Assembly (NCBI GenBank): GCA_918026815.1
Contig: CAKJVC010000086.1
Location: forward strand, 231,608-295,607
Direction of reading: 5' to 3'
DNA length: 64,000 nucleotides
Origin: Chalara sp. BL73
Lineage: Eukaryota; Ascomycota; Leotiomycetes; Helotiales
A program made the translations under genes and the position numbers. The number at the start of each line of letters is the position of its first letter. Position 1 is the stretch's first letter. Under the pieces are notes generated by a model. The model had not been told where the DNA came from, ran no database searches, and saw only the letters and a list, made by a program, of their open reading frames with translations. Of this stretch, positions 54,951 through 64,000 are shown piece after piece.

Positions 54951-55537
54951 AAACATTTATCCGAGATTTTCAGCTATGATCAATTGAGTATAGCGCATGT
55001 TTATCGACAACTCTAACCCCAATTTGATACTAGCGTCAAGAATGGGGCTGAAACCTCTACACTTAATCTTCATCTCCCAATATCAGAATTTTTTTAGAGC
55101 TAAGAATTGTACAAATTCAATAGGGAGTAAGAAATGGGGGATATATCCGTGGTTCCAAATGTGCATAGGAGTAATTGTCCGAATTATGTCCAATTGAGTT
55201 TTACCATGAGATTATTTATTAAATCTAGTCCCAATTTGGGTTTAGCGTCAAAATCCAGAACAGCAGAAGACTTGGCGTCTCGCCTGTCACGAACATTCAA
55301 ATCCAGATTCACAGAGAACTCGATTCAACACTGTATTTGTTGAGCTTCTAGTATTACAAACATTATTTAGAATTTAGCACATCGTTCCCCAATGATAGAA
55401 AACGAAATTCAATTAATTTCACCCTTTTACAACCTTAAACTTTTAAGCATCAACGCGGCTCTCTCCGCACTCACTCATACCTCAGCTGACATTTTCTCAA
55501 CAAGCCACATTCTCACCAACAACTGCTAAGATGGTAT
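54951..55537. other. intergenic with a diverged tandem duplication
   Basis: Two copies of a ~155 bp block about 215 bp apart: 54882-55040 and 55102-55255, sharing AAT(C/T)CAATA(A/G)GGAGT(G/A)AGAA, CAATTGAGT and CCCAATTTG..TAGCGTCAA. The first overlaps the end of the kinase relic. No gene. Confidence 0.6.
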
Positions 55538-58500
55538 TTAACTAATACGGTCTGCTACTGAGAAGGAAGAATTGCGCCCATGATATGAGGGGTCGCTCAG
55601 CCGAGCATTAGAGATCCTAGTGCCATGCTGCACCATCCGAACTTTCTTTCCATCTACGGCTTCCTGCAGTTGGCGAATGAATGCTCGTCTAAGCTTGATT
55701 GGATCTGCCAGTTGAACGACAGGATGTCGGCCTCCATACCAGGAGCAAACGGTCTGGAGTGTATATATACCACAATGAACGTTGTCGTCTCTGTCCTGCA
55801 CGGGACCAAGGGCCCATTTGAAGTTCCAGGTTATGCATTCATTGTTGCCACAGAGATGCGAAATCCACTCCTTGATGCGCTAAAATAACATGAGTTTCAT
55901 GTGAGGAGAACTTAGGAGGATTTGTACTCACTGTGACGATTTGTTTACCCCGAATTGCAGCCTCACTACCGACTTGGTGGTGCTGAGGGTCATACAGCTC
56001 GAGCTCTTTGCTCTTTCTATCCACTTCCCCCCTTTTTCCTTTTTTCTCCTTATCTCCCCAATGCATCATCATTGCACGCCAGTGTCCATTAATGAGGATT
56101 GGAAGTATCCAAACCCCAATTCGAGGTATATGATGGACCCAGGCTTTACTATGTCCAAAGCGCGCTTTCACAATTTCTGGGTAAATGAATGTGCCTAGAT
56201 ATACCGTGGGATATTCCAAACTCGCGGGCTTTGCCAGAGCTACACTGATATCGAAGACAGCTGGTCCCAGAGAAGAATCTGCTGTTAGCTGGCGTATGGA
56301 TTTAGATCCACAATAAAATTTAAATGGTCGTGTTGTGGTAGCATCTGTTATGATCTGGCTCCAGCAATTTTCGAGTTGAGTTGCCTGCCCCCTTGTTAGG
56401 CATAGTCGACTCGCCGCATGGATAAACTTACAAGTTTCTCTACCTCACAAGCCAACGAATTTTGGTGATCAGAGTCCTCCATCATGTAGTCGGAACTTGA
56501 TCCATCGGTGATACCACCAAATCCTGAATCATCTTCACCTTCAATTCCACGTGGTTTAGGCAGTGATTCTTTGTCGAAGTCACTGAGGACCACGCCTTCA
56601 TCGGGCATTACGTTCTAGAGTTTATTATCAGCTTTTTGAAATAAGGCATGTGCTAGGAAACACACCTGACTCGTTGAAACTCCTTTGAGAATAACTACGC
56701 ATAATTGAGTGGTTAGTAGCTTGTTCACCAGAGTTAGAGCATTTATTCTTACAAGGTCTACCTGTCAAAGGCGCTTGTAGTCCGACAACTGGGCTTCCTC
56801 CAGTATAGCATTTAGGAGGAACCCACATAAGCGCATTTGTAATGATATCATCCGTTATTATTTTGCCGCTGCAGACCGTTAGAATTTGAACACGTCTATT
56901 CTGCTCTGATACCTCTCTTACTTGAGCGCCCTGCTGCCCCTAAGAAGTCTTTTTATATAGTCTAAGGCAGTTCTGCAACCTGGAGTGAAGTCTCCACCCT
57001 CTACAACTGGAGGCTTGAGGGTTCGGAGTTGCGAGAGCAATATGTGAAAAGATATTGGGCGGTGATTTGGATTCAGGTAGCTCTTAAGTCTAGTAATCCC
57101 AACCTTGCTTCTTACTGCTCATGGATTAGTTTCAATAAATTGGTGTATGGTGGATAATCACTCACAAAAAAGTACAATCCAGGAGCGTTGCCGTCGTCCA
57201 TTCAGGACCGGTCCTAATAGGCGGAACCACGCCCAGAAGCATAGATAAACATTCATAACATCTAGGTCATACTCTGGTTTGCGGACCTCCTAGCTGTTAA
57301 CAATTGGTTATCTCAATCCGGAGGCAAAACTTACCTCTCCCATGGATTCGTACACTCGAGCCATAGAATAGTCAATCCAGTTCAGCATGTTCAGAACATT
57401 TTTCTTACGGTTCTGAACCTTTGATATTGCGTCCCTCACGCTGACAGGCCGACCAGGCTGCGGTATCAGATCATTTAGTGTAAAGCCATCGGAGGCAAAA
57501 ACTTCGTCCAGCTGCCTCTCATCGATTGATGATTGGATCTGAGTACTGATGCTCGCCCCCTGCGATTTTAATGCATCCCTCTTTTTTTTGGTTAGGATTG
57601 CTGTCGTTTTTGCTCTCAGACAATACGGGTTGAAATCCAAGTACTGTGTTGCGTTCGCAGTAGGGAGAAAAAAGACAATTATAGGGTAAAACTTTTTCAC
57701 GCTTAGAGTTATCTGAGCTTTGACATCGTTGATTTCGCCAGATAGAGAGTTCTTAGCTGGAGCTTGAGTCGATTGTGAATCGTGCGACTTCACAGGACGT
57801 TTCGCTGGCGCGTCGAATCCTGTACCAGTCAGGTCCAAAGCCCTCACCTTCAATTGTGGTGCCATTTCACAATTCCGGAGGACGGGACTCAGTTCTACTA
57901 CGGTGTCAAGCCCAGCGTCAGTTAATTTGGGGTTTTCTGTCTCGGACGATGAAGTGTCTTTGCAAACACGAGGACGAAGAGCTCGTTTTGGAGGTGCCGC
58001 CAAAGACGTGTTGGCCAAATTCGCCGTCCCTATGATATTGTCAGATCTTACACGGCTTGGCGTGCTTGCCAATGCACTTGATTTTGCAGCGGTTTGGCGA
58101 GGGAGCCGCGTATGAGAATCGGGGGAAGGTGAATAGATGTTGCTGAATTTCCCCTCTGAGTTCGTTCTAGCCCAGTCCTCTGCCTTAGTGCCTGGGAACA
58201 TCTCCTTCATTGGCAGGTGAAACTTGGAATATGGGCTACCAAATACTTTCCTGCGAAGGCTATCTCGTCCATCCTGTGTATAAAGTTGTTTGTTCCGTTC
58301 AGGAGTGTCTGCCCAGGCTAGCGGTGTCTTCTGCTCTTCTTCATCTTCAGACCTACTACTGCTGGTATGGATTTCTGGAAGTAAAATATCACTCGCCCTT
58401 TGCCCAAAGGTTGATGGAGTTTGGGGCATATCCCCGTTCATCGATGGTGCCTCCAGTTTGGTTGCTATTATAGTTAAGTAAAATAAAGTTCCAGTAACAA

Positions 58501-61500
58501 AGTAGTGAATAGGAATGCCTACAAGAAAAACCAATTGCGCCATCACTAATCGTCTAGAATGAAGTCATCAGCTCCTCTGTTGATGAACTTCTGATCGCAT
58601 ACTTACCTCTAGTTGAAGTACATCAGCTCCGGAGAGTTTCTATAACGGCAAATATCTGAAATACCATCGAAAAGTCAGTAAATATCTCAAATACCACCAC
58701 TAAATTTGGAGGCTTTCTGGGCGTACCACCGTTTTGAAACAGTGGTACGTCAGATATCTGCCAACCAAATGATGGTATTTCAGATATTCTAGTAGTTACA
58801 GGTAATCTTTCTGAAATACCATCATTTTGTTGGCAGATATCTGACGTACCACCATTTGCCGCCAAGAGACTAAAACACATGACCCACAAACCTTAATACT
58901 ATTGTAACTTGAAATCCTTTTATTCCTTTCAATTGTAATTTTATCGATATCGTATCATGGCTCTCGAAATAGGCTCTACGTTTCCTGATATTTCTTCAGC
59001 TAAGTTAGCTATCAAAAGCTTTGTTGCAAACGCTTCTGAATCATGGAAAGCTACTCATTCAGATAAAAAACGATTCAATATTGTATGTCGAACGCCGCGT
59101 AACTGCAAGTTCAAAATTAGAGCTTGTAATTCTAAAAGAAAAGGAGTTGTTATAACTCATCTGGAACCCCATACTTGCTCTCCTGCAAGTCACTTTCAAG
59201 CTTCAAATACAAACAGTTTGGAGTATATAATACCTCATCACCGTTCTTCGATTATCGAGAATCCTAGAATTACTCCAAAGCAAATTCAATCAACTGAACG
59301 CTTGCAATTTTATAACAAAATTCCGTACCTTCAAGCGTATCGTGTAAAGCAGGCTGTTCTCGACGAGATGTATGGTGATGAAACTGAATCGTTTGCGCTA
59401 TTTCCTAGCTATATCGAAAGGTTCAAAGAAATCGATGAAAACAATTACGCTGTACTTCAAACGCAGGCTGATAACGTATTCCAAGCAGCTTTTTTTGCTC
59501 CAGGCCCTCTTCGTTTAGCTGCAAAACAGCTTCGTCAGTTCTTTGCTCTTGATGGAACTCATACAAAGTCGCGATATCGTATGATATTGTTGATTTGTTG
59601 TGGAATCGACGCCAACGACAAAGTAGTGCCTTTAGCCTGGGCATTAGTACCTATTGAAGAAGAGTATTGGTGGAGCTGGTTTTTACGTCATTTAAAGATT
59701 GCTTTTCCAGTAACTTTGCAACGTCGCCATACTTTTATTTCTGATCGTGAAAAGGGTATGGCGAAAGCTATAGTAGAGGAGTATCCTGCAGCAATTCATC
59801 TTCACTGTTGTCAGCATATTGCAGATAACTTACAGCAAAGATTCGGTAACAAAGTGAAGCCACTTTTCTGGAGAGCATGTAAAGCTAAAACGCCATTGTT
59901 GTTCAAAGCCGAAATGATGAAGTTGAAAGAACTAAGTACGCCTGCTTTCGATTACCTTTGCAATATCGACAAAGAGCTTTGGACTAGAGCATATTCTAAA
60001 TATCCTCGATTTGGCCATAATACTTCTAATATTGTCGAATCGTTGAATTCAGTTTGGAGTGATTATCGACGTTTGCCTCCTCTTCGATTACTAGACGGTA
60101 TTTATTTGGCAGCGACTGAAACGTGGTTCAAAAGGCGTTCAGAAACTAGCAAATCTAATGATCTTGCTAACGTGCCAATGGCCAAATTCAAAAGCCGAAT
60201 ACAAGCTTCTCGTCGATATCGAGTTTATCTTTCAGATCAAAATATTGCGCAAGTCGAGGATCCTGAATCAGGCCGGAAGTGGGTAGTTGTTTTGAATCAA
60301 AAGTATTGCGACTGTACAGATTTCAATGAGTATCAATCGCCTTGTTCTCACGCAATTGCCGCTGCAAAATTTCTGCGAATCGATTCAATTGAGCTTTTTG
60401 ATCAGTATTTCACTACGCAGGCTTACGAGTCGACTTACCGCCATACAGTACTACCAGTTTCAATCGAAAACCTTCCTCGTGACGATTCAATTAAGCCACC
60501 GATTTTGCGCAAAGCAGCTGGCCGACCTCGAACAAAACGCGTACGCAAAGGCCAGTGGAGCAGAAAACAAACACGCTGTGGGAATTGCCTTGAATGGGGT
60601 CATAATCGCCGTCGTTGTACAAATCAGCCTGTTTCAAATGGACGTCGAGAACGAGCTTACGAATGGCTACAATCGGAATCTGAGAATGAGGATAGTAGAG
60701 AGGAAGAAGAGGATCAATTGAGTACCGACGAAGAAGAGGAATCACGCCTCGATCAAGAGTTAGGCATACAAATTGAAGAGGTTGATCAGGCTATTGAGCT
60801 GGATACAAGTGATAGCAGCTATAACTTTTCAGAAGTCGACAGCGATATTTTCGATCAAGATTCTATTCAACCTACAGATCTAGCTTTACGATTTTCTACA
60901 AGGTCTGGGAAAGCGTATGGAATATAATTGATTTTAGGAATACAACAATAAAAGTACATTGATTTCTGGCCAATATTCTACTTACAGCGTACCTACAACG
61001 TGCTTACAGCGAGTGTTGAAGGCTTTCTCAAATACCATCAATTATTTGGTGGCTTTCTGAAATACCATTAAAAATTTAAGAGTGTTGGAGGCTTTCTCAA
61101 ATACCATCAATTATTTGGTGGCTTTCTGAAATACCATCATTTGTGGTATATGAGAAAGCCTCCAAATTCAGTGGTGGTATTTCAGATATTTATCGACTTT
61201 TTGATGGTATTTGAGATATTTGCCGTTTCTATAAATATATATTTAGCGTGTTCAAAGCCTTCATGGAAATCCTTGATTACCTTGGATTTAGTATTTCTCT
61301 CTGGGGTTTCCAACTGAGACTTCCACAACTGTGCAGTTTCATCCAAGGTAAGGCTTGTCGACGGCTGATTTGTATTTTGCTGTGAAACGGGTTGAGGGGT
61401 GCTAACTTCAGGATGAACTTTGATTCGTAGTGGCGCCACGAAGGGAAGCTGTTCAGGGTCTTTCAGGTCGTTGTAAAGTTCCTCCTTGAAATTGTTGCTA

Positions 61501-61942
61501 TCAGACTTGCTCGGCGACAGAATATGGGATTTGATTTGACCGATCATGTGAGGGATTAAGGGCGATTGAGCGACGAGGAAGATGATTCGAATACAGAATT
61601 GACATGGCCAGGAAATACAGGTGCTGGGAGTATCATTTTGCGATACGGAACCGTGCGGATGCATGTGCTGGGCCAGTAACTGTTCAACGTCTATAGAAAT
61701 GATATATCAGCACTTTTAAGATTCGAATTTGGCGTGCACTGTATCTTACTGAGAGGTTGATCTACTTGAATTCCAATATCTTCTATAGAATTACACATTT
61801 AGTGAGACGTATCATTCCATGCTATATGAGAAGTCGTGGTAGCCAAGTTACCTTCTATTCTAGAGAGGAAAGTGCCGTCGAGAATACTATCCCCATATTC
61901 TTTGAGCAGCTTGACCACGTGACATTCGTCGCCCCTATCCAT
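55538..61942 (-). CDS. Ulp1/C48-type cysteine protease gene, 13 exons, MULE in intron 3
   Basis: Exons: 61942-61852, 61782-61750, 61690-61281, 58639-58607, 58553-58523, 58464-57335, 57289-57166, 57114-56922, 56868-56762, 56694-56666, 56614-56432, 56384-55932, 55879-55538. All twelve joins keep phase and give 1,052 residues with one terminal stop. Introns are 45-69 bp except intron 3, which holds the MULE. Catalytic triad of a Ulp1 (deSUMOylase-like) fold: H889 in INGHWRAMM, D920 in LYDPQHH, C975 in DDNVHCGIYTL, with Q967 before it. Residues 190-560 are low-complexity (Ser/Pro/Thr). A conserved-looking WVPPKCYTGGSPVVGL lies near 705. It may cleave SUMO- or ubiquitin-like conjugates; the substrate is unknown. 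The start at 61942 is a choice; the frame stays open to another ATG at 62167. Whether the MULE-bearing intron is still removed is unknown. Confidence 0.8.
58646..61225 (+). mobile_element. complete autonomous MULE, 2,580 bp, TSD TTTCTATAA
   Basis: It starts CGGCAAATATCTGAAATACC and ends with the inverted ..TTTGAGATATTTGCCG. TTTCTATAA (9 bp, the MULE hallmark) flanks it at 58637-58645 and 61226-61234. The terminal arms are about 85 bp and alternate CTCAAATACC and CTGAAATACC motifs. A 40 bp palindrome (about 58742-58855) lies between the left arm and the transposase, and the right arm contains a tandem duplication (61021-61140). It sits antisense in intron 3 of the Ulp1-like gene. The transposase is intact, so the element may be active and could mobilise the MITEs with the same ends. 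Confidence 0.95.
58957..60927 (+). CDS. Mutator-like transposase
   Basis: 656 residues, uninterrupted. Residues 8-75 form a FAR1/MuDR-type zinc DNA-binding region (C44, C50, C57, H72/C74 cluster). The MULE DDE core has D199 (FALDGTHTKS), D263 (FISDREKGMA), the HCCQH box at 283-287 and E361 (NIVESLNSVW). A SWIM zinc finger (CDC..CSH, 451-465) follows, then an AT-hook-like AGRPRTKR at 521 and a CCHC knuckle at 541-554 (CGNCLEWGHNRRRC). The C terminus is acidic (EEEEDQLSTDEEEE). It would bind the 85 bp ends and cut and paste the element in the nucleus. The 5' leader is about 310 bp with no introns visible. Confidence 0.95.
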   Translation: MALEIGSTFPDISSAKLAIKSFVANASESWKATHSDKKRFNIVCRTPRNCKFKIRACNSKRKGVVITHLEPHTCSPASHFQASNTNSLEYIIPHHRSSIIENPRITPKQIQSTERLQFYNKIPYLQAYRVKQAVLDEMYGDETESFALFPSYIERFKEIDENNYAVLQTQADNVFQAAFFAPGPLRLAAKQLRQFFALDGTHTKSRYRMILLICCGIDANDKVVPLAWALVPIEEEYWWSWFLRHLKIAFPVTLQRRHTFISDREKGMAKAIVEEYPAAIHLHCCQHIADNLQQRFGNKVKPLFWRACKAKTPLLFKAEMMKLKELSTPAFDYLCNIDKELWTRAYSKYPRFGHNTSNIVESLNSVWSDYRRLPPLRLLDGIYLAATETWFKRRSETSKSNDLANVPMAKFKSRIQASRRYRVYLSDQNIAQVEDPESGRKWVVVLNQKYCDCTDFNEYQSPCSHAIAAAKFLRIDSIELFDQYFTTQAYESTYRHTVLPVSIENLPRDDSIKPPILRKAAGRPRTKRVRKGQWSRKQTRCGNCLEWGHNRRRCTNQPVSNGRRERAYEWLQSESENEDSREEEEDQLSTDEEEESRLDQELGIQIEEVDQAIELDTSDSSYNFSEVDSDIFDQDSIQPTDLALRFSTRSGKAYGI

Positions 61943-63631
61943 CTTCGCTGCAGGTCCCGCCGAAATGTCGCAGGAAGGTCCCAAATAAAGTCGTTGGCCG
62001 GAGGAATGGCGTAAGAGAGTTTTGTTGCGGTGCCGGGGGGCATCAAAGCCTTTATGATCTTGCGGATCGAGACATCCCGCCTGAACCCAAAGGCCAGTTG
62101 AGGAGACGCGACTTGCTGCAAGCACTTTACGCGTATTGGACGCGATGGCCCGTGACCCAGAGGCCACGGGTTGGTGGCGTGGCCGGGGTTCCTATCAACC
62201 CAATCACGGTCTTTTTTGGTCGGGTTCTTTGATAACGACGAAACAAAAGAGTCTGACTCATTAAAGTGTCCCCAGATGCTACAGGGTCGGCAAGCCAATC
62301 GTTCTGAACGATAGGATCCTTGCATAAAACAGTAGATTGATGGGCTCGTAAAGCCTCCGTGGAGAGAGTAGGCCTGAAAGGTTACAAAAATCCTCAACAT
62401 ATTCATCGCACACGCGATATAGTAATAGAACTGTATTGCTCAATCCCCAAGAATAAGATCCCTTCTGAAAGGTATCTGCTAAATGAGTTCAGTTCGGAAA
62501 GCAAGCCACCACGTTAATAACTTTTTAGTGCCTGCAGGCATGGAAGTTGTGGCAAGAAAGTATTGTGCCGGATCTTGCCCGTCCCAAGCTCTACTAGGCC
62601 AACCTAAGATCGTCTCAGCAAGGTACGGATCCGAATTGCAAATCTCATTGGTTGGACGGTGCAGGTTAAGTCTTATTGGGTGGTATTAGCCCACGTTCAT
62701 CACCGCCAACTAACCCAAGATGGGATTAGTGAATGTTGACGAGCGAAGCTAACCCTAATTTGGCATAAGGCTGCCGATGACTTCAGGCATTTTCTCCAAA
62801 TGAAATCAGAGCGTGGTTTGAGGCCTTGTGACATAGTTTAACCACTTTTCATGATTCATGTAACGACGATATTACTATATACGAGCGAGAACTTAAATAC
62901 ATTCAGGTGGTGGCCTGTGCGTCATGGGACGTTCAAATGACTTTCTACCAACAATAATAGAAGGGGAAGTAATCTTTACTGTAAGCCGTTCCAAGTAGGA
63001 ATTGGCTAGCATTTCGTAGTATAGTACAGTAGACCGTGTCATACAAGTATTTGTAAAAGTAATACGTTGTGCAAATCTAACCCGTTGCGGCGTATTGTGA
63101 TGACCTGTTCAGGTCACCATCAGAAGGAATAGAGGTTAAGATTACGTTGTTTCATGTCATCCGTTTCTCACTAGTCCTACAGTACATTGAAGGCCTTTTT
63201 GCGATCTATTAAGTTTTGATAGAGAACTATAATGAGTTTGTTGAAATTGAAAATCCCCTCACTGTACACAATCATTTCGATATGATCGGCGGTAGATCCA
63301 CCACCAATACTTTAATAGAGATTTATACTCAAGATCCTGGGTGGAATAACTATTCTTCATGGAGAAACTTCCTCATATTACCTACACCAACTCATAATCT
63401 CCAAGCTGTTCAGCAGTTCTGGACCAGTGTAGCCAGTAGTGTGTACGCCGTAATTACTGCAGTAATTTGATGCCTTATTACCACTGCAGTACAGATTCCT
63501 CCCACAAATACGCACTGAATAGTACTGCAGTAATATACCTCCTTTGTCATACGCACGGCGTAATACGGCATACTAGAGTATAATTACACGTGACTCATAG
63601 ATCCTTTTGCTCTTCCTCTACCTTCCAACTC
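61943..63631. other. intergenic, promoter side of the Ulp1-like gene
   Basis: No supported gene. The minus-strand ORF at 61855-62406 is out of phase with exon 1 and is taken as a shadow. 62896-62942 repeats 32356-32400. At 63440-63545 several ACTGCAGTAAT motifs in both orientations may be the terminal region of the hAT element whose transposase lies to the right. Confidence 0.45.
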
Positions 63632-64000
63632 CTATTCACCTATTTCTTCCTCTGATTCAAAGGCTTTTACCTTATGCCAGGACTTTAAACACTCTAAGGC
63701 TTCAATCACCTTTACTAAAAGCTTATTACGGCGATCTGTAACTGTAATTTTGCAAGACGAGAAAAGACGTTCTGGCTCTGCACTCATTGCAGGAATAGAA
63801 AGCAAGTTTAGAGCCATCTTGCTCAAATTAGGGTATATGGCCTGCTGTTCAGGTGCCAGCCACCAGTCCCTCACATCCTCAAAGTCGTGGTGTGGCAGTG
63901 AACTGCAATATCGAGTATATTCATCCTGGGATGGAGTCGTCGGCACCTTTGCTTTTAAGGAGTTCTTCCACTGAGTAAACTTATTTGGCGTTGCGTATGT
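63632..64000 (-). CDS. hAT transposase C terminus, continues past right edge
   Basis: The frame is open from the window edge to a stop at 63632. It has FTQWKNSLKAK, DVRDWWLAPEQQ, and the dimerisation block LNLLSIPAMSAEPERLFSSC then VTDRRNKL, IEALECLKSW. This is the end of a hAT transposase of a different family from the one at 17849-21520. Completeness cannot be judged. Confidence 0.85.
   Translation of the reverse strand, partial: TYATPNKFTQWKNSLKAKVPTTPSQDEYTRYCSSLPHHDFEDVRDWWLAPEQQAIYPNLSKMALNLLSIPAMSAEPERLFSSCKITVTDRRNKLLVKVIEALECLKSWHKVKAFESEEEIGE

Noticed and set aside
57308..58546. Single-exon reading of the Ulp1-like gene with a hydrophobic N terminus resembling a signal anchor
   Set aside because: The hydrophobic part is intron 5 read through; splice signals at 58522/58465 and phase with exon 5 give a better model.
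61855..62406. Minus-strand ORF of 183 codons upstream of the MULE
   Set aside because: Out of phase with the exon 1 frame that joins exons 2 and 3; no domain.
1..64000. tRNA, rRNA and CRISPR arrays
   Set aside because: No cloverleaf with GTTCGA T-loop in context and no spaced-repeat array was found; CRISPR is not expected in a fungus.

Overview
The window looks like a repeat-rich, fast-evolving compartment of a filamentous ascomycete (Pezizomycotina). The evidence is a highly reducing polyketide synthase relic, a HET-domain gene, an Argonaute with an RGG-rich N terminus, short 45-70 bp introns with GT..AG ends and CTAAC/CTGAC-like branch sites, and Tad1-like LINEs, Ty3/gypsy, hAT, MULE, pogo and Helitron sequences. 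A placement in Leotiomycetes would be a weak guess only. Long intact ORFs in several transposons, and two identical LTRs, argue against heavy repeat-induced point mutation here.

Layout. 1-4579 (-): broken HR-PKS gene (KS-AT-DH-MT) running off the left edge, its 5' end cut by an inverted-repeat/minisatellite element (4620-6516) that itself contains a solo LTR (5313-5644). 7283-9484 (-): intact HET-domain gene. 10063-22043: a ~4.2 kb hAT transposon swollen to 12 kb by a complete Ty3/gypsy element (10663-17309, TSD ACCAC) and by a hAT-type MITE (19239-20334, TSD GCTGGGAT) which in turn carries a MULE-type MITE (19396-20038, TSD TAATACTAA). Just outside the hAT lies a truncated RNase H-like host gene. 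22760-28690 (-): near-complete Tad1-like LINE with one nonsense codon. 28760-38200: LINE, gypsy, LTR and MITE debris. 40224-41406 (+): two-exon gene with an F-box-like start and an acidic tail. 41679-43130: Helitron helicase remains. 45606-48793 (-): intact four-exon Argonaute. 49450-54950: pogo, LINE, integrase and vWA fragments and a dead Polo-like kinase. 55538-61942 (-): a thirteen-exon Ulp1/C48-type cysteine protease gene, split by a complete autonomous MULE (58646-61225, TSD TTTCTATAA) whose target duplication copies the intron-3 splice acceptor. 63632-64000: 3' end of another hAT transposase running off the right edge.

How it works together. Genes that look alive are the HET gene (non-self recognition), the F-box-like gene, Argonaute (small-RNA silencing, the expected brake on these transposons), the Ulp1-like protease (if its MULE-bearing intron can still be spliced) and the MULE transposase. 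The rest is transposon sequence in nested layers and decayed host genes. Exon models were joined by hand from splice signals and reading-frame phase; no database search was possible.
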